From: Conchocele bisecta
Lineage: Eukaryota > Mollusca > Bivalvia > Lucinida > Thyasiridae
DNA: 64,000 nt
Direction of reading: 5' to 3'
Assembly: GCA_029237695.1 (NCBI GenBank)
Contig: CM055275.1
Location: forward strand, 3,784,160 to 3,848,159
Position numbers and translations under genes: made by a program
Part shown: positions 1-11,426 of the stretch, piece by piece
Position numbering within the stretch: position 1 is the first letter of the stretch
Layout: every line of letters starts with the position of its first letter
Notes under the pieces: model-generated
What the model was told of the DNA's origin: nothing
Seen by the model: only the letters and a program-made list of their open reading frames with translations
Databases searched by the model: none

Positions 1-319
1 CACAGCAAACGTTTACAAAATGCTGGACATGGTCGAACGTTACTGATACATTTACGTACGTTCGGTACTTTCATAATCTGCTCCAGTCAAACAGCTGATT
101 TATATATAGCATACATATTCCGGGGTCACAGTACATGTCACGTGACGCAGCCGCATCAATTTCAAAATGTCAGTGCAACCGTTGTGAACTGGAATGGTGA
201 CGTAATTGCGCGTTCGAGTAACGTCATGAGACACATGCATTACGTAGGTGTGGGCTTGGCCCCGGAATGAGCATTGTCTACAGCCATTGTCTAACAGCAA
301 GGCTGTGAGCGGCGTCAAA

Positions 320-545
320 CAACTGCAGTAATCTTTCTTAGCCTACCTGATAAACTTGTAAACAAACACATGGTATTCTCTACATCCGTGGCAATGTCTC
401 ATACATAATTGTGTTAATGTATATTGTTCACACATATTACATCCATAGCAAGACGTGTTGCCAGATAAATAGAATACATGGCTACCGTATATTGCTACAA
501 AGTTCACCAGGGACGGTTAGGAAGATGTAGCTGCCTCGTCTGATA
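320..545. repeat. Diverged foldback, family K/A type
   Basis: CCTGATAAAC at the left, TGGTATTCTCTA further in, and CAGATAAATAGAATA plus a TGATAAAC block on the right recall the boundary motifs of families A and K (TATTCTCTA and ATAAATAGAATA). The stem is too diverged to fold cleanly by eye. I infer an old member of the same superfamily. The first 320 bases and 546-1040 show no gene or repeat I recognise. Confidence 0.35.
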
Positions 546-1076
546 AACATTTAATATAAAGTTACGAAATTAAATGTGATATTCTCCATTCTGCCGTGTC
601 TCTTGAACATTGTACAGCAGTATTCATCACCTGAAAACAAAACAAACTATTCTTATTTGTATGATCAAAACATTATCCTGTAAAACATAAAGATAAACCA
701 GTACAAATGGGTGAAATAATCATATGACAACATTGTTATTCCGTATGCATTATGTATTCGTATTTTGCGCCAAAGATATGTCAAATTAATAAAATGGAGA
801 CGTTCCAAGTGGCGTCCGTAATGGCGCGACAAAGCAATGCTATTTTTAAGTTGGCTGCATCATGTTTAAACGTCATTAGAAGCGTCAGTAACTCGTTAAC
901 ATTACTGAAATTGTTCTCCCGTGTGGTAATATGAAATGTTTACAATTTTATTGCAGGGATTAAAACTATTTTGCTCTGTGAAATGTGAAAATAGTCAATG
1001 GCGTCTGGTCACTGAAACGTATTTGATATCTCCACGCTGGCTGCTCTTTGGAGATTCACGTCATGTGATGAACATA

Positions 1077-1191
1077 ATGTAAAACTCGTTTCCATTTGAT
1101 TGAGATTCACGAAACTCGACGGACTCGGTGCATAAAATGTGCGCGATTCGTTTCATAAATCTCATATCAAATGGGAACTCGTTTTACATCC
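1077..1191. repeat. Foldback hairpin, single copy in window
   Basis: ATGTAAAACTCGTTTCC at the left returns inverted as GGGAACTCGTTTTACAT at the right, with ~43-base imperfect arms around a CTCG-containing apex. CATCCTCTATTTATG follows directly. The CTCTAT/ATTTAT ending is the boundary motif shared by several foldbacks here. Confidence 0.6.
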
Positions 1192-1448
1192 TCTATTTAT
1201 GTAGATTTACACTGCTGGTAATTCGTATACTTCATTACCTGGTTAATATTTACAATTTCGGATAAGGCTAGGAACATGCACATATTACTTTACAATACTA
1301 TTTTACCGCTACAGACTGGAACGTCTTTGCCTAACAATGTACACGAATATAAAGAATAGTGACTAGAATTCAGTTTATATTTAGTTTCAGTCTAGTAAGT
1401 TTACTCTGTTACAGAATTCTATGCAATTTGCAACACCGTGTTTTCCTA

Positions 1449-1552
1449 GACCCGTTTTTGTACGTTTTCAGACACCCTTGGGAAAAAGCTAAATCTCAAT
1501 TTTGAGTTTTAGCTTTTTCCCAAGGGTGTCTGAAGACGTAAAAAAAAACGGC
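1449..1552. repeat. Foldback hairpin
   Basis: The arms run from CCGTTTTTGTACG to the AGACACCCTTGGG block and back as CCCAAGGGTGTCT to an A-rich CGG. About 45 bases per arm pair with few mismatches. No open frame. No second copy was seen in the window. Confidence 0.65.
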
Positions 1553-1787
1553 ATAAATAAATGCAAATATGTATCTGAAAGGAGGACACTTGGTAGACTT
1601 TCCTCTTTTTCAATCCACTGAATTGTAAATGAAAATACTCACAGACACACTTTAATATGATATATTATCTTCTTCACTGGTACTCATACGACGACAACTG
1701 AAGCATAAAGTAGATGATTTTAATATCAGTTTAATTATACAAATTGATTTGATGAATAATATTTAGAAAACAAGAAATGCGTCTGTC

Positions 1788-1930
1788 GAACGCGGATGCC
1801 ACCTGCAGCATATTTGAGAAACTGTGACAAAGTGGTTAACCGAAAAGTGTGATGGACGGACGGACGGACAGACGGACGGTCCAAACACTATATGCCACCC
1901 GTTTCTTCGAAACCCGGTGGCATAATAACT
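1788..1930. repeat. GACG microsatellite inside a small dispersed repeat
   Basis: A short (GGAC)n run is followed by GTCCAAACACTATAT and a GCCACCGG-type inverted pair. The same GTCCAAACACTATAT block recurs near 59.9 kb beside another GGAC-rich run, so this is a dispersed repeat and not a local expansion. Confidence 0.5.
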
Positions 1931-1984
1931 CGTTATGAAATACACGTTATGAAAATGCAATAATTCTGTAATATCTACACTGTC

Positions 1985-2840
1985 CATAAATTCACAATGA
2001 AAACGCCTATTCAAGGTATTGCGTTTGTATACCTGTACATTACATTAATTTAGCCCCACGTGACGTTACGCGACAATGTTGATTGGTTAAAGTTACTTGA
2101 CGTCATTATTTTCCACGATGTTGTCAATAACGGCACGAGATTGACCGGCAACGTCGCTGTTCCATGAATTGCCACAAAGTGACGTAAAACAATATGATTC
2201 TTAATTTGAACGCCACATGTTGTTACATGTATTGTCTGTTTACAAGGAGTCATTCGGACTCCACGCAACAACGGATTGGCCGTTTTATTGGATTTACATT
2301 TATTGAGCATAGGCTGCATATGCAGCCTATGCTCAATAAATGTAAATCCAATGTACGATGCAGCAGATGACGTTACTCGTACGTATCAGTTTCCAGGCAT
2401 TGCCAACATCGTTCTATCATGGCATGCGAGTGTATTTATTGACGGAATAAAACCATGGGCTGTTGCGTTTACTGTAGTACGAAAAACATTTGGTATGTTT
2501 AAAGTCCGAAGTACGCTTCGCAAACTTTAAGCAGACAAAACGTTTTTCAAACCACAGTAAACACAACAGCCATTGTTTGTGTTACTTATATTTACACTTT
2601 ATTTGATGATAGATGAAAAAATGAAAATAAACAAATATGGCGTTAAATTTAGAATCATCTTCATTTACGTCGTGTTTTCGCAATTCATGGAACAGCGACG
2701 TTGTCGGTAAATAGCGTGTCGTTATTGACAACGTCGCTGATAGTAATGACGTTAAACACATTGTAGCCAATCGACAACGTCGTACGAAGACATGTGTGGT
2801 AATACAATTTACGTTCAATGGGCGTTTTTAATTTACGGAA
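1985..2840. repeat. Family X repeat, with palindrome C inside
   Basis: CCCACGTGACGTNACGCGAC followed by blocks rich in GACGTCA, GACAACGTCG and TTGCGTTTAC recurs at 9.3-10.0, 27.9-28.0 and 34.0-34.4 kb. Two diverged halves lie head to head here, around the 62-bp palindrome at 2289. No coding frame is convincing. Repeated CRE-like TGACGTCA/TGACGTTA boxes are visible, but their role is unknown. Confidence 0.6.
2289..2350. repeat. Family C, 62-bp perfect palindrome
   Basis: The two 31-base arms, beginning TGGATTTACATTTATTGAGC and meeting at TGCATATGCA, are perfectly complementary. A base-for-base identical copy lies at 24232-24293. A third, looser version forms the apex of the foldback at 19431-19663. 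An uninterrupted palindrome of this length implies recent formation or active maintenance. Confidence 0.9.
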
Positions 2841-2930
2841 GGTGTAAATATTTGAAGTTTGAAGTAAATCGGACCAATCGTTGAAAACATATAAGGTGTG
2901 GGTAAACATTAACACAAATTAATTTCGAAG

Positions 2931-3275
2931 TTATTTGACATTGACACAGTGCTCATGGGCCGCATGGGGGGTGGGGGATATATAGGGAAAATATTGATGA
3001 TGATAAATGAGAATAATGTATTTGAAATTGAAGTAACTCTGAGTAATGGTTGCTGAGATATAAGTTATACACAAACTTTCACGCATATTTTGTAAAAACT
3101 GTAACGCAAACTTGACATTTGTCATTTGACCTTGGCATTTATCATGTGGGCCGTATGGATGGGCTATATGAAATTTGAAGTACATCTGAGAAAGGGTTGT
3201 GGAGATACTATATATTCGCGCGTTGTCATTGTGACGACTATTATATGTCACGCTTTCCAGAAGTGGGATCGACAC
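2931..3275. repeat. Two ~195-bp tandem units
   Basis: A block with GGGCCGCATGG...TTTGAAATTGAAGTA...GAGATA is repeated as GGGCCGTATGG...TTTGAAGTACATCTGAG...GAGATA. It belongs to the same loose class as the array at 49.7-50.3 kb. No credible gene. Confidence 0.5.
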
Positions 3276-3409
3276 AAAAATATTTAATATATGTATAATA
3301 ATGTATGATAATAATATAATTTCATTACTATATTATTATTTTTAGTTACTTACTTCGATCTGCATCTGTCATTCTCTGTAATTGTGCCGCTGTAAATATA
3401 TAGAGCTTA

Positions 3410-3555
3410 TTCAACTACCATTTTCACACCGGATTTATTTTCCGATACATCTGGAAATCTGATAAAGAAACGAGTGCAGAGCACTAGTTTCTTTGTCGGA
3501 TTTACAGATGTCAAGGGAAATAAGTCCGGTATTTCAAAATGGCAGTGAAATAAAT
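3410..3555. repeat. Foldback hairpin
   Basis: ACCATTTTCACACCGGA pairs with TCCGGTATTTCAAAATGG, and inner blocks GATAAAGAAAC/GTTTCTTTGTC close on GAGTGCAGAGCACTAG. Arms are ~60 bases and imperfect. Confidence 0.6.
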
Positions 3556-3759
3556 TGTACATTACATGCTGTTCGAAAAATGTGAAATTTTCTCTTAGAC
3601 CAGCTTATAACATTGTCAAAATTGACAATTTTGGTATTAGCGTATGAATTGTTTTTTTCACTCGTCAAAACGTGTCATACTCATCTGCGTATAAATATTT
3701 GTGAGCGTTGCTTATTGTATCCCCCGGACAAAAGTCGGGGATTTGATACCAAACATCGT

Positions 3760-5325
3760 CCGCCGCAGACACTTCTTGTCCGGAGCATAACTCGAACTCA
3801 CTTTGAATATTTTCATGAAATAGACCGCGACCCGAAGGTGTGTCGCGCACAAGAATGACAACTCTTGCATAGCTAATTTTTTAGTTATCTCCCTTTCTTG
3901 TTTCGTGCACTGATTTCGTGTCCGGAGCATAACTCGACCACCCTTTGGAATATTTTCATGAAACTTCACACATGGATAGACCACGACCCGAAGGTGTGTC
4001 GCCCACAAGAATGACAACTCTTGCACAGCTAATTTTTTAGTTATCTCCCTTTTTTGTTTCGCGCACTGATTGAGCATAACTCGACCACCCTTTGGAATAT
4101 TTTCATGAAACTTCACACAAGCATAGACCATGACCCGAAGGTGTGTCTCGCACAAGAATGACAACTCTTGTGTAGCTATTTTTTGAGTTATCCCCGTTTT
4201 TTGTTTCGCGCACTCTACAAACTGGACAATAATGAATGAAGACCAGTTTTCTTGTTTGCTCTGTACACCAGAGAGAACAATAGCCTTCTCCGGTTGAACA
4301 ATAGTGACTGATATTACATTTCCGTAAACTGTGTTGAAAATATTGTGGCAATATGTGGACCTGTGCAGATATGATATGTAGATAAATATAGGACTATCAA
4401 AAAAAATCTGGGCTCCAGTAGCCAGTATTATTATTTTTAATTTTTAAAGTTTTCCTTTTTTTTTTTCAATTTTTTTTTCCAAATTCTTTTTCAATTTTTG
4501 TCTAGTAGCGTAAGGTCGTAAGTGATATATACATACTATTATCACATAATAAAACAATTATTGACTAGTGAGCCATAGAATATAATCTGATAATATGTTC
4601 GGGCCAGTGAAAATTGCTTTCGGACCCAGGTTCGAGGTCAAGGCGGGACAAGGCAAGGCAATTGATTCCGCGGAATTCTTGTTTACTTATCTCCCTTTGT
4701 TGTTTCATGCACTGATTTCGTGTGCGGAGCATAACTCGAACACCCTTTGGAATATTTCCATTAAACCTCACACAATTTACTTATCTCCCTTTGTTGTTTC
4801 ATGCACTGATTTCGTGTGCGGAGCATAACTCGAACACCCTTTGGAATATTTCCATTAAACCTCACACATGCATAGACCACGACCCAAAGGTGTGTCGCGC
4901 GCAAGAATGACAACTCTTGCATCGTTAATTTTGTTTACTTATCTCCCTTTGTTGTTTCATGCACTGATTTCGTGTCCGGAGCATAACTCGAACACCCTTT
5001 GGAATATTTATTATTAAACTTCACCCATGCATAGAAGACGACCCAAAGGTTGTGGCGCGCACAAGAATGACAACTCTTGCGTCGTTAATTTCTTAGTTAT
5101 CTTTCTTTGTTGTTTCGAGCACTGATTTCGTGTCCGGAGCATAACTCGAACACCCTTTGGAATATTTTCATGAAACTTCACACATGGATAGACCACGACC
5201 CTAAAGGTGTGTCATGCAAGAATGATAACTCTTGCATCACTAATTTTTTAGTTATCTCCCTTTGTTTTTCCGCGCACTGATTTTGTCTCCGGAGCATAAC
5301 TCGAACACCTTTTTTTCAAACTACT
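3760..5325. repeat. Tandem array, ~145-160 bp unit, 7-8 copies
   Basis: Each unit holds GAGCATAACTCGAACACC, GGAATATTTTCATGAAAC, GACCACGACCC-AAGGTGTGTC, AAGAATGACAACTCTTGC and TTATCTCCCTTTGTTGTTTC. Unit starts fall near 3783, 3927, 4073, 4728, 4823, 4979, 5139 and 5292. The array is interrupted at 4200-4590 by unrelated AT-rich DNA. Open frames on the reverse strand (KFHENIPKG...) repeat with the unit and are by-products of the repeat, not genes. Confidence 0.8.
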
Positions 5326-5694
5326 TGTGTATCTGGGGAGGGGGATACACATGCGCTTGTCGACAAGCGTCCATTTCTAGTTTTATAACGACTGTGGGAG
5401 AAAGCACCTGGTGATTACGAGTGTTCTCTTTACGATGTATTATTTGGAAGTTGACAACTACGGGTTTTCTCTCACAGATAAATATATGCATATAATAGTT
5501 TGATATGTAATAAGTATAAGTTAATCACGGTTCGTTCGTACGAGGAGATAATCCGCGAGCTTTTAGCTTTTGTTTGCGGACAAACGTGATCTAACTTATT
5601 GATCACATCCTCATGCACATACCTTGCGCACGAGTTGTGTTAATACAGAAACAACACCCAGAAATGTGTCAAAGATGTGATAAATACTATTAAC

Positions 5695-5914
5695 TCTGAA
5701 CCCTTACTACGCTGAATTAAATGTTGTCGTCTGCTGGAAATGTTTTATTTTCAATATTTCTCGACAAAGACCTGGTTTTGACAGCACATGAGAATCGTCT
5801 CCAGTGGAGACGATTCTCATGTGCTGTCAAAACCAGTTTGTTGTTAAGAATTAAAGCAAAAATGAAAAACAGCAGACGGCAATTTCCGTCAACAGCGTAG
5901 TAAGGGTTCAGTTA
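5695..5914. repeat. Family S long foldback
   Basis: Outer arms CTGAACCCTTACTACGCTG/CAGCGTAGTAAGGGTTCAG and inner arms CTGGTTTTGACAGCACATGA/TCATGTGCTGTCAAAACCAG enclose GTCTCCAGTGGAGAC. Single half-copies (AAACAGCAGACGACAAAAATT, GCAATGTAAGGGTTA) lie at 43.2, 48.9 and 52.1 kb. Confidence 0.75.
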
Positions 5915-6211
5915 TGCGTGATTCGCTATGACAACTTGAAGATGGGCTGATTGGTTTTGCAACAAGGATATTTCAATCAAAATAATCATGCGCATTATCC
6001 CAACCTGGTTATATGGAACACCAAATTTACATAAACTCAAATAATTAATGCTAGCTCTAAATAATTAGATCTAACATTAAATATTTACAGATCGCTCAAA
6101 ATAATTTAGTGAGTTCTCTAAATCATTTGGAGCTAGCTACATGTATAAAGATTGGGGCCCTCACATTATGAAAGAAATATATTCTAACGGAAATAAACGT
6201 GTACCTAACTC

Positions 6212-6558
6212 AAGGTGCATGATCGCGTGGTTACAACAACAACAACGTCACCCACTCCAAAATAAGTATTATTTGATATTTTCCTTAATATGCACGGTTT
6301 TTGATGAAACATAGCGCAGCAAACTCGTCTTCATGAGATACATTTGGTGGTCTTGTGAGTTTGGCACAAACTTATGTCGTTTTTGCGAAGAATCGATTTC
6401 CGTGTTTGGGCGAAAATACATAGACCACCAAATGTAGCGTTTGATGCGCCATATTTCATCAAAATCCGTTGTGTACATGTAATAAGGACACTATACAATA
6501 ATACGTACTTTGAATCGGTACTTGTTGTTGTTGTTAGTACCACGTGATCATACGCCTT
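6212..6558. mobile_element. Family H MITE, copy 1
   Basis: Terminal repeats AAGGTGCATGATCGCGTGGT and ACCACGTGATCATACGCCTT are followed inward by (ACA)n/(TGT)n runs. Interior blocks GTCGTTTTTGCGAAGAATCG and CATTTGGTGGTC are shared with copies at 23.6 and 27.4 kb. A short frame reads SSQKRHK in all three, but it lies inside a self-complementary stem and is probably not coding. Confidence 0.8.
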
Positions 6559-6992
6559 GTAACTATTCCATAAGTTTGTACATGTTTTAACCTAAAAACT
6601 TTTCGTTTTTACACAGTATTAACTAATATTTCCATACAGTGTTAGTAGTGGTGATCACCAGTTTATGTGCACGTGAACACAGTGTGATCAGTCTTAATTA
6701 TTTAAATCAAGTATGTGTATCAACTTAAACATGATTGCTGTCGATATCTTATAAAGTATAGTCATCGTACACAAGAAATTGCACTGAACAAATAGATATC
6801 GACTTTCTTTGAATGAATATTCAATTTTTGCTAATATTTTGAGAAAACGCGGTTATCTCCCCTGACCTCAAGATTATCGATTTCCGTCATACAAATAATG
6901 CAAAATTAAATAATGCAAATTAAACGATATTTGTAAGTATTAATGAGTAAATGCTGAACCAAGAAAATACATCCTCTACAATACATCCTGGA

Positions 6993-7094
6993 CCCGGTTG
7001 CTCAAAATCTCTGTTAGCTTAACAGACTGTTAAATCCTTAGCAATGCTAAGGATTTAACAGTCTGTTAAGCTAACAGAAGCTTTGAGCAACCGG
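6993..7094. repeat. Family E hairpin, copy 1
   Basis: CCCGGTTGCTCAAA, then AACAGACTGTTAAATCCTTA, mirrored around GCAATGC. Arms are ~48 bases and nearly perfect. Second copy at 21211-21319. Confidence 0.85.
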
Positions 7095-7429
7095 TCCCTG
7101 ATGCGTGGGACCCCATCTGTAATACTAGCTCTAATTATTTAGAGCTAGCAATAATTATTTGAGTTTAATATGTATATTTGGCGTTCCATATTGTTAGGGT
7201 CTACAATGTTCCCGATTGAAGGAGTCACGTAGGTGTGTACATACCGTGAAAAGGACTTCGAATTGATCCTCGTGACACATAGACGACATCCGGGTAATCC
7301 GGGTAATCCGGAGTCATGTGATCTGAAATCAAGGGCGATAACTTCAGTAAAATTATATGGCGCTATTGAAGAGAAGTTAATGAACTATGTAGCCTCTGTA
7401 GATTTGAGACGCAGTTGTATAAGTATGAT

Positions 7430-7785
7430 CATGGGCGGATTCAGGGGGGGGGGGTGGGGGGGCTGGTGGGCGGACCCTCCCTCCTAAAATTCGCCGAGTA
7501 AAGATTTTACAAGGCACGTTTCATGCCAAGTGCCATGTATTCCATGCATTTTTCGGTCGTTGTCTTATTGTTTCAAAATTTAAACGTTTTCAATCAAAAA
7601 TCATGTCTAAACATACTGTGCCAGTGTCAATAGTTTTGCTCCAAAATGCGCCAGAACGCAGGAAATGCTCGGTCGACTATTTTGCAATAGCATAGCTCGT
7701 TCGATAGCATAGTTAAGTATTGCAAAATAGTTACGCCCCCCGCCCCCCCCCCCAACCCGAAATCCTAGATCTGCGCCTGTATATA
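7430..7785. mobile_element. Family Q, G/C-run-bounded element, copy 1
   Basis: GGGCGGATTCAGG followed by a run of Gs on the left, and a run of Cs followed by AAATCCTAGATCTGCGCC on the right, form rough inverted ends. The same layout with GCGCGGATAGG/TATCCGCGCC occurs at 39287-39481. No coding frame. Confidence 0.5.
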
Positions 7786-8169
7786 TAGAGAATAACAGGT
7801 TAGTGTCTTTTGATATCATGTTTATCAGGCAAGGCTACGAAACGCGTGGGAATTCCAACCGTTTCTGAGCCGATCCTGATAAACTTGATATAAAAATACA
7901 GTATAATGGTGTTCTATTTATCAGGCAACGTTTTTGACTACATAATGAACAATTACGACGTTGTTTTTATTGAAAAGAACGCGGACTTGCTTCCGTGACG
8001 TCATTGCATTGACGTTATTCGGTAACATCATGTAACGCTGTTCGACAATGAAACGTTAGTTTTTAATTTCTTGTAACCCGGCAATTCGTATCAGGTCAAT
8101 TCCTGATACAGCAATATGTATCAGTCATTACCTGCATGTATTCGGCCAATACAAGCTCGTTACCTGATA
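7786..8169. mobile_element. Family K foldback, copy 1
   Basis: The order is TAGAGAATAACAGG, a hairpin with apex GGCAAGGCTACGAAACGCG, TTCTATTTATCAGG, then a second inverted part ending TTACCTGATA. This is the same order as family A (hairpin, ATTCTATTTATC junction, second inverted repeat ending in GATA), with a related apex but a different stem. The other copy is 21678-22081, inverted. Confidence 0.65.
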
Positions 8170-8339
8170 AAACATTTTATTTCTGAGCGTATTAAATATC
8201 AGGTCATATTTTTCAATGCAGGTATACATGCTCACCAGATAATCTGGTCTCAAATATATGCCACTGTAAATGATACAAAACGCTTCCTAGCACCGGCTTT
8301 AATGACATTTAATGTAAGAAATAGACATATTGCTATGGC

Positions 8340-8497
8340 ATGCATGTATAAGGATATTTTTAAGAAAAAAATATATAAACAATTAAAACGTGTTTTCATT
8401 ATGGCCCTGTAAAGTGGTTTAATTGAAGATACATGACGATACTAGGACGGCTGGGTTGTTTCAATTTTCACCGATATCGATACACAAGTATCACATT
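8340..8497. repeat. Family AA, left half (split by insertions)
   Basis: AAAACGTGTTTTCATTATGG, GTAAAGTGGTTTAATTGAAG and the ACCGATATCG centre are the left arm of the intact foldback at 32610-32937. The right arm resumes at ~9052-9248. Family A and family I copies lie between, so the element was opened by later insertions. Confidence 0.65.
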
Positions 8498-8498
8498 T

Positions 8499-8759
8499 TA
8501 TCCCGTCAACATAGTGCGTATGTGCAGTGAAACACGGTGCCGTGAACATTTTTGATATCCAGTCAATACTATTTTTGCATTTTACAGCCATTTGTAGGTG
8601 TTGACGGGATAAATAAAATAGTAGGTTAGTGCCGTTAATGGGAACAAATATCTGGCGCGGCACGGAAACGGGATGTGCTCGGCAGAGCCTCGCCCATCCC
8701 GTTTCCTGAGCCTTGCCAGATATGTTTTCCCATTCACGGCACTAACCTACTATTCTCTA
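8499..8759 (-). mobile_element. Family A, copy 1 (complete)
   Basis: Runs from TATCCCGTCAAC to ATTCTCTA, with the inverted-repeat part (GTTGACGGGATA) joined to the hairpin part (TAGTGCCGTTAATGGG.../...CCCATTCACGGCACTA). It is flanked by TT on both sides, read as a 2-bp target duplication. No protein is encoded. Confidence 0.85.
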
Positions 8760-8823
8760 TTTCTATCTTCTTGCACGCAAAAAGATAGGAAAACTGATAT
8801 GTATGGATGAAAATAGAAACAAC

Positions 8824-9050
8824 CTTTCAACCCTAAGTACATTTAATTGGAATGGACTGTGACCAATCCAATCGTCACAAAATTATTTTCAGACTAGTCA
8901 ATTTATGAAAAGGGGGTTTGTTTTGTTCTCAAAAATATGAAAATTACTTGCAAAAAGTGCAGATCCTGATGAGACGGCTCGTTACGAGCCGGCTCATCTG
9001 GATCTGCACTGTTTGCATAAACAGCTATAGCGGGATTTCGGGTTCAAAGG
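8824..9050. mobile_element. Family I MITE, copy 1
   Basis: Ends CTTTCAACCCTAAG and GGGTTCAAAGGGTTAA. The core hairpin is GCAGATCCTGATGAGACGGC/GCCGGCTCATCTGGATCTGC. It is joined directly to family AA, as at 32.9 kb. TTAA lies at the right end. Confidence 0.7.
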
Positions 9051-9051
9051 G

Positions 9052-9248
9052 TTAAAGGGGCATAAATATAAACAATATAGAAAATCTGATACTTATGTAC
9101 CGACTTCAGTGAAAATATAAACAACCCAGCGATTGTAGTATCGTCATATATCTAACCACTTTACACAGGGCCATGATGAAAACACGTTTTTATTTTTTTT
9201 TATACATGTAGTATTTTTTTTAAATAAATCATGATATGCCCCTTTAAT
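9052..9248. repeat. Family AA, right half
   Basis: TTAAAGGGGCATA on the left and ATGATATGCCCCTTTAA on the right bound a block with AACAACCCAGCG, AACCACTTTACA and GGGCCATGATGAAAACACG, all found inverted in the left half at 8340. Confidence 0.6.
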
Positions 9249-9254
9249 TTCAAA

Positions 9255-9990
9255 TACATAATCTCATTATCCTCAAAGTTTGTGAAAATAACATCGTAAT
9301 TGAATTAATTTACGTTATATTTACACTGTGCTTGAATTCATAATGGAAAAGCCCATTCAACGTATAGAGAATAGTAGGTTAGTGCCGTGAATGGGAAAAA
9401 ATATCTGGCAAGGCTTAGGAAACGGGATGGGCGAGGCTCTCATTTCCGAGCCGCGTCAGATATTTTCCCCATTCACGGCACTAACCTACTATTCTATTTA
9501 TCCCGTCAACACCTACTAATGGCTTTAAAATGCAAACAAATAACCCTAGCAGCCACCGCACATATTCATACGCAGTGATTAGGTCGTATTGGCAGGATAT
9601 CAAAAATGTTTCACGGCACCGTGTTTCACGGCACATACGCACTTTGTTGACGGGATATATTGCGTTCATATCACAGTACATTACATTAGCCCCACGTGAC
9701 GTCGCGCGACGTTGTTTGATTTGTTAAATTTGCTTGACGTCATTAGATTACGGGACGTTCATCGTCGTTGTCAATAACGTCACGCTATTGACCGGCAACG
9801 TAGCTGTTCAATGAATTGCGACAAAACAACGTAAAACAATAAGATTCCTAACTTTTACGCTGTACATGTACATAGTGTTATTTACATCTTTGAAACTATC
9901 CGAAAATGCAGTGTAAATATAAGTAATAAAACTATGGGCAGTTGCGTTTACTCCACGTACTTTTTAAACAGACCAACTGTTGTTCATAAT
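9255..9990. repeat. Family X repeat opened by a family A insertion
   Basis: GCCCATTCAACGTA on the left of the family A copy and TTGCGTTCATATCACAGTAC on its right rejoin, minus a duplicated TA, to give the uninterrupted arrangement seen at 2014 and 27944. The remainder matches other X copies (CCCCACGTGACGTC, CGTTGTCAATAACG). Confidence 0.7.
9365..9657 (+). mobile_element. Family A, copy 2 (complete, dated by host repeat)
   Basis: TAGAGAATAGTAGG to GACGGGATA, flanked by TA/TA. Its empty site is visible in sister copies of family X, so the boundaries are firm. Hairpin arms GTGCCGTGAATGGG/CCCATTCACGGCAC are followed by the inverted-repeat part containing CACGGCACCGTG. Confidence 0.9.
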
Positions 9991-10345
9991 ACAATAATTC
10001 CAGCACAAAAATATTTACACAATTCCCTAACATTTGATTGGCCTGTAGCAAGTCTCTGTCCAAAATTTATATCCCAGTAAACTCCCACGCCGAACTACTT
10101 TCCGTAACCGTGAGGCGCAGTTAAAATAATTTTTAAGAAAACAGAAAATAAACACATTTTCTTGATAAAGAATTATAAAGAATGAATGGCCTTTTCGTGG
10201 AATTTATCGGGGATATAAACTTGGAAAAGTCGCGGGAATACTGGACGAGGCCTTCCGGCTTTCGTCCAGTATTCCCGCGACTTTTCCAAGTTTATACCCC
10301 GATAAATTACACAAAAAAGGCCATTCATTCCTATAGTAAACGCAA
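9988..10345 (+). mobile_element. Family F element, copy 1
   Basis: About 190 bases of shared sequence (AATTCCAGCA...CTGTCCAAAATTTATATCCC...GTGAGGCGCAGTTAAAATAA) lead into a hairpin at 10181-10329. Its arms AATGAATGGCC...AACTTGGAAAAGTCGCGGGA close on GAGGCCTTCCGGC. The inverted copy is at 20600-20955. Confidence 0.75.
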
Positions 10346-11210
10346 AAGCCCACGGTTTATTCCTTAAATATTAATATTTAGCGAACAATGAATATCATTC
10401 ACGGAGGCTGATATTATTTAACATTTTCTAGCAGCCGTCTTTTGATGACTGCTGTGCATAATAATCAGAATAAGAGCTGCTCGAGTCAGATTCTGGTAGG
10501 AAGCCCGATGTGTCAATCCCTGGTCCACATATATTAAGGGCAACTTCAATGGCTTATTGTTTTCTTGCTGATTTGCGCGGAGTCCTTTTTAGTAAAAAAA
10601 AAATAGAAATCATTTGATGCGAGGGGCTGAGTCCCGTGTCACAAACATGTCGCAGTTAATACCGATCCTGGTAAATGTGTCTATTGGGGCGCAGCAGCTT
10701 TACGACACCATGGGATGACTGAGTTTATCATATAACACGAGTATATATGCAGGTGCATGGATAAACATGCATATGTGTATATATATAGTCCGGAGAGTAT
10801 ATGCATGCAGCTCCATACGATGCAACAAGTACATGCAATGTGTTTGTTCACCGTTTTAGCGAGCCGTCTCTTGTAATTCTTTTAGAATGGCAATTGTACG
10901 TGTGCCTTTGTTGTATTATTGTTCCGTGTTTTATGATGTGCAGTTGATGATACTTAAATAAACAATTTTATATATTACCTGGCAAATCATATCCGTCCAG
11001 CAATAATGGCGACCTCATCCGACTTCTCACGCCATTACGGCGGTGCGTTGTGATTGGTCGACTCCCGAAGACTGGTCGACTCCCGAAGACGCCGCCCATC
11101 AGGCCACGCCCACCGAATAATCCGCCCACCCCGATGTCCGCCAAGCCGACATGATTGTAATTATCTGTAAACAGTGTCTGTAAGCATTATCTGTAAACAC
11201 TAACAACCCA
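10346..11210. other. Mostly unassigned sequence
   Basis: Apart from the weak reverse frame at 10428, I see only an 18-bp tandem duplication (GGTCGACTCCCGAAGACT, near 11058-11092) and a repeated TTATCTGTAAACA. No gene model is supportable. Confidence 0.4.
10428..10553 (-). CDS. Possible terminal exon fragment, Ser-rich (weak)
   Basis: A 41-codon reverse-strand frame reads AIEVALNICGPGIDTSGFL and then an acidic Ser/Tyr-rich stretch ending in QQSSKDGC and TAG. The composition looks protein-like, and the segment is outside all repeats I found. There is no ATG, and the upstream CAATAAG is a poor acceptor. It could be the end of a host gene, a transposon relic, or chance. Product unknown. Confidence 0.2.
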   Translation of the reverse strand, partial: AIEVALNICGPGIDTSGFLPESDSSSSYSDYYAQQSSKDGC

Positions 11211-11426
11211 TGAAATGCTTGCAATGGGTGAATTCACCTTACATGTATATGTTAGAAAGTTTATGTGGAAACGGGCCTATAAATGGCTGTAACTGGAGAA
11301 ATGGGGCTTATGCTATGTGTGACCAGTGTAGGTCCTGGTCAAATAGCAAACACATGTAGCCTGATAGCGGTATACATTGTTTGTTAGAAGTATGACGGCT
11401 TCTTCATTGTTGGAATGGCGAACACA

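Larger units (their letters stand above)
6010..7192. mobile_element. Family G, 1.2-kb element with ~60-bp terminal inverted repeats
   Basis: The left end (TATGGAACACCAAAT, then AACTCAAATAATTAATGCTAG) returns inverted at the right end (CTAGCAATAATTATTTGAGTT, then ATTTGGCGTTCCATA). It encloses a complete family H element (6212-6558) and a family E hairpin (6993-7094). No transposase is present, so it is non-autonomous or a shell loaded with later insertions. Confidence 0.7.

Noticed and set aside
3665..5196. Reverse-strand frames reading KFHENIPKG...
   Set aside because: They repeat with the ~150-bp tandem unit and carry stops at unit boundaries; a by-product of the repeat.
6269..6543. SSQKRHK-type peptide shared by three family H copies
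   Set aside because: It lies in a self-complementary stem, so conservation follows from the DNA repeat; no start context or length conservation.
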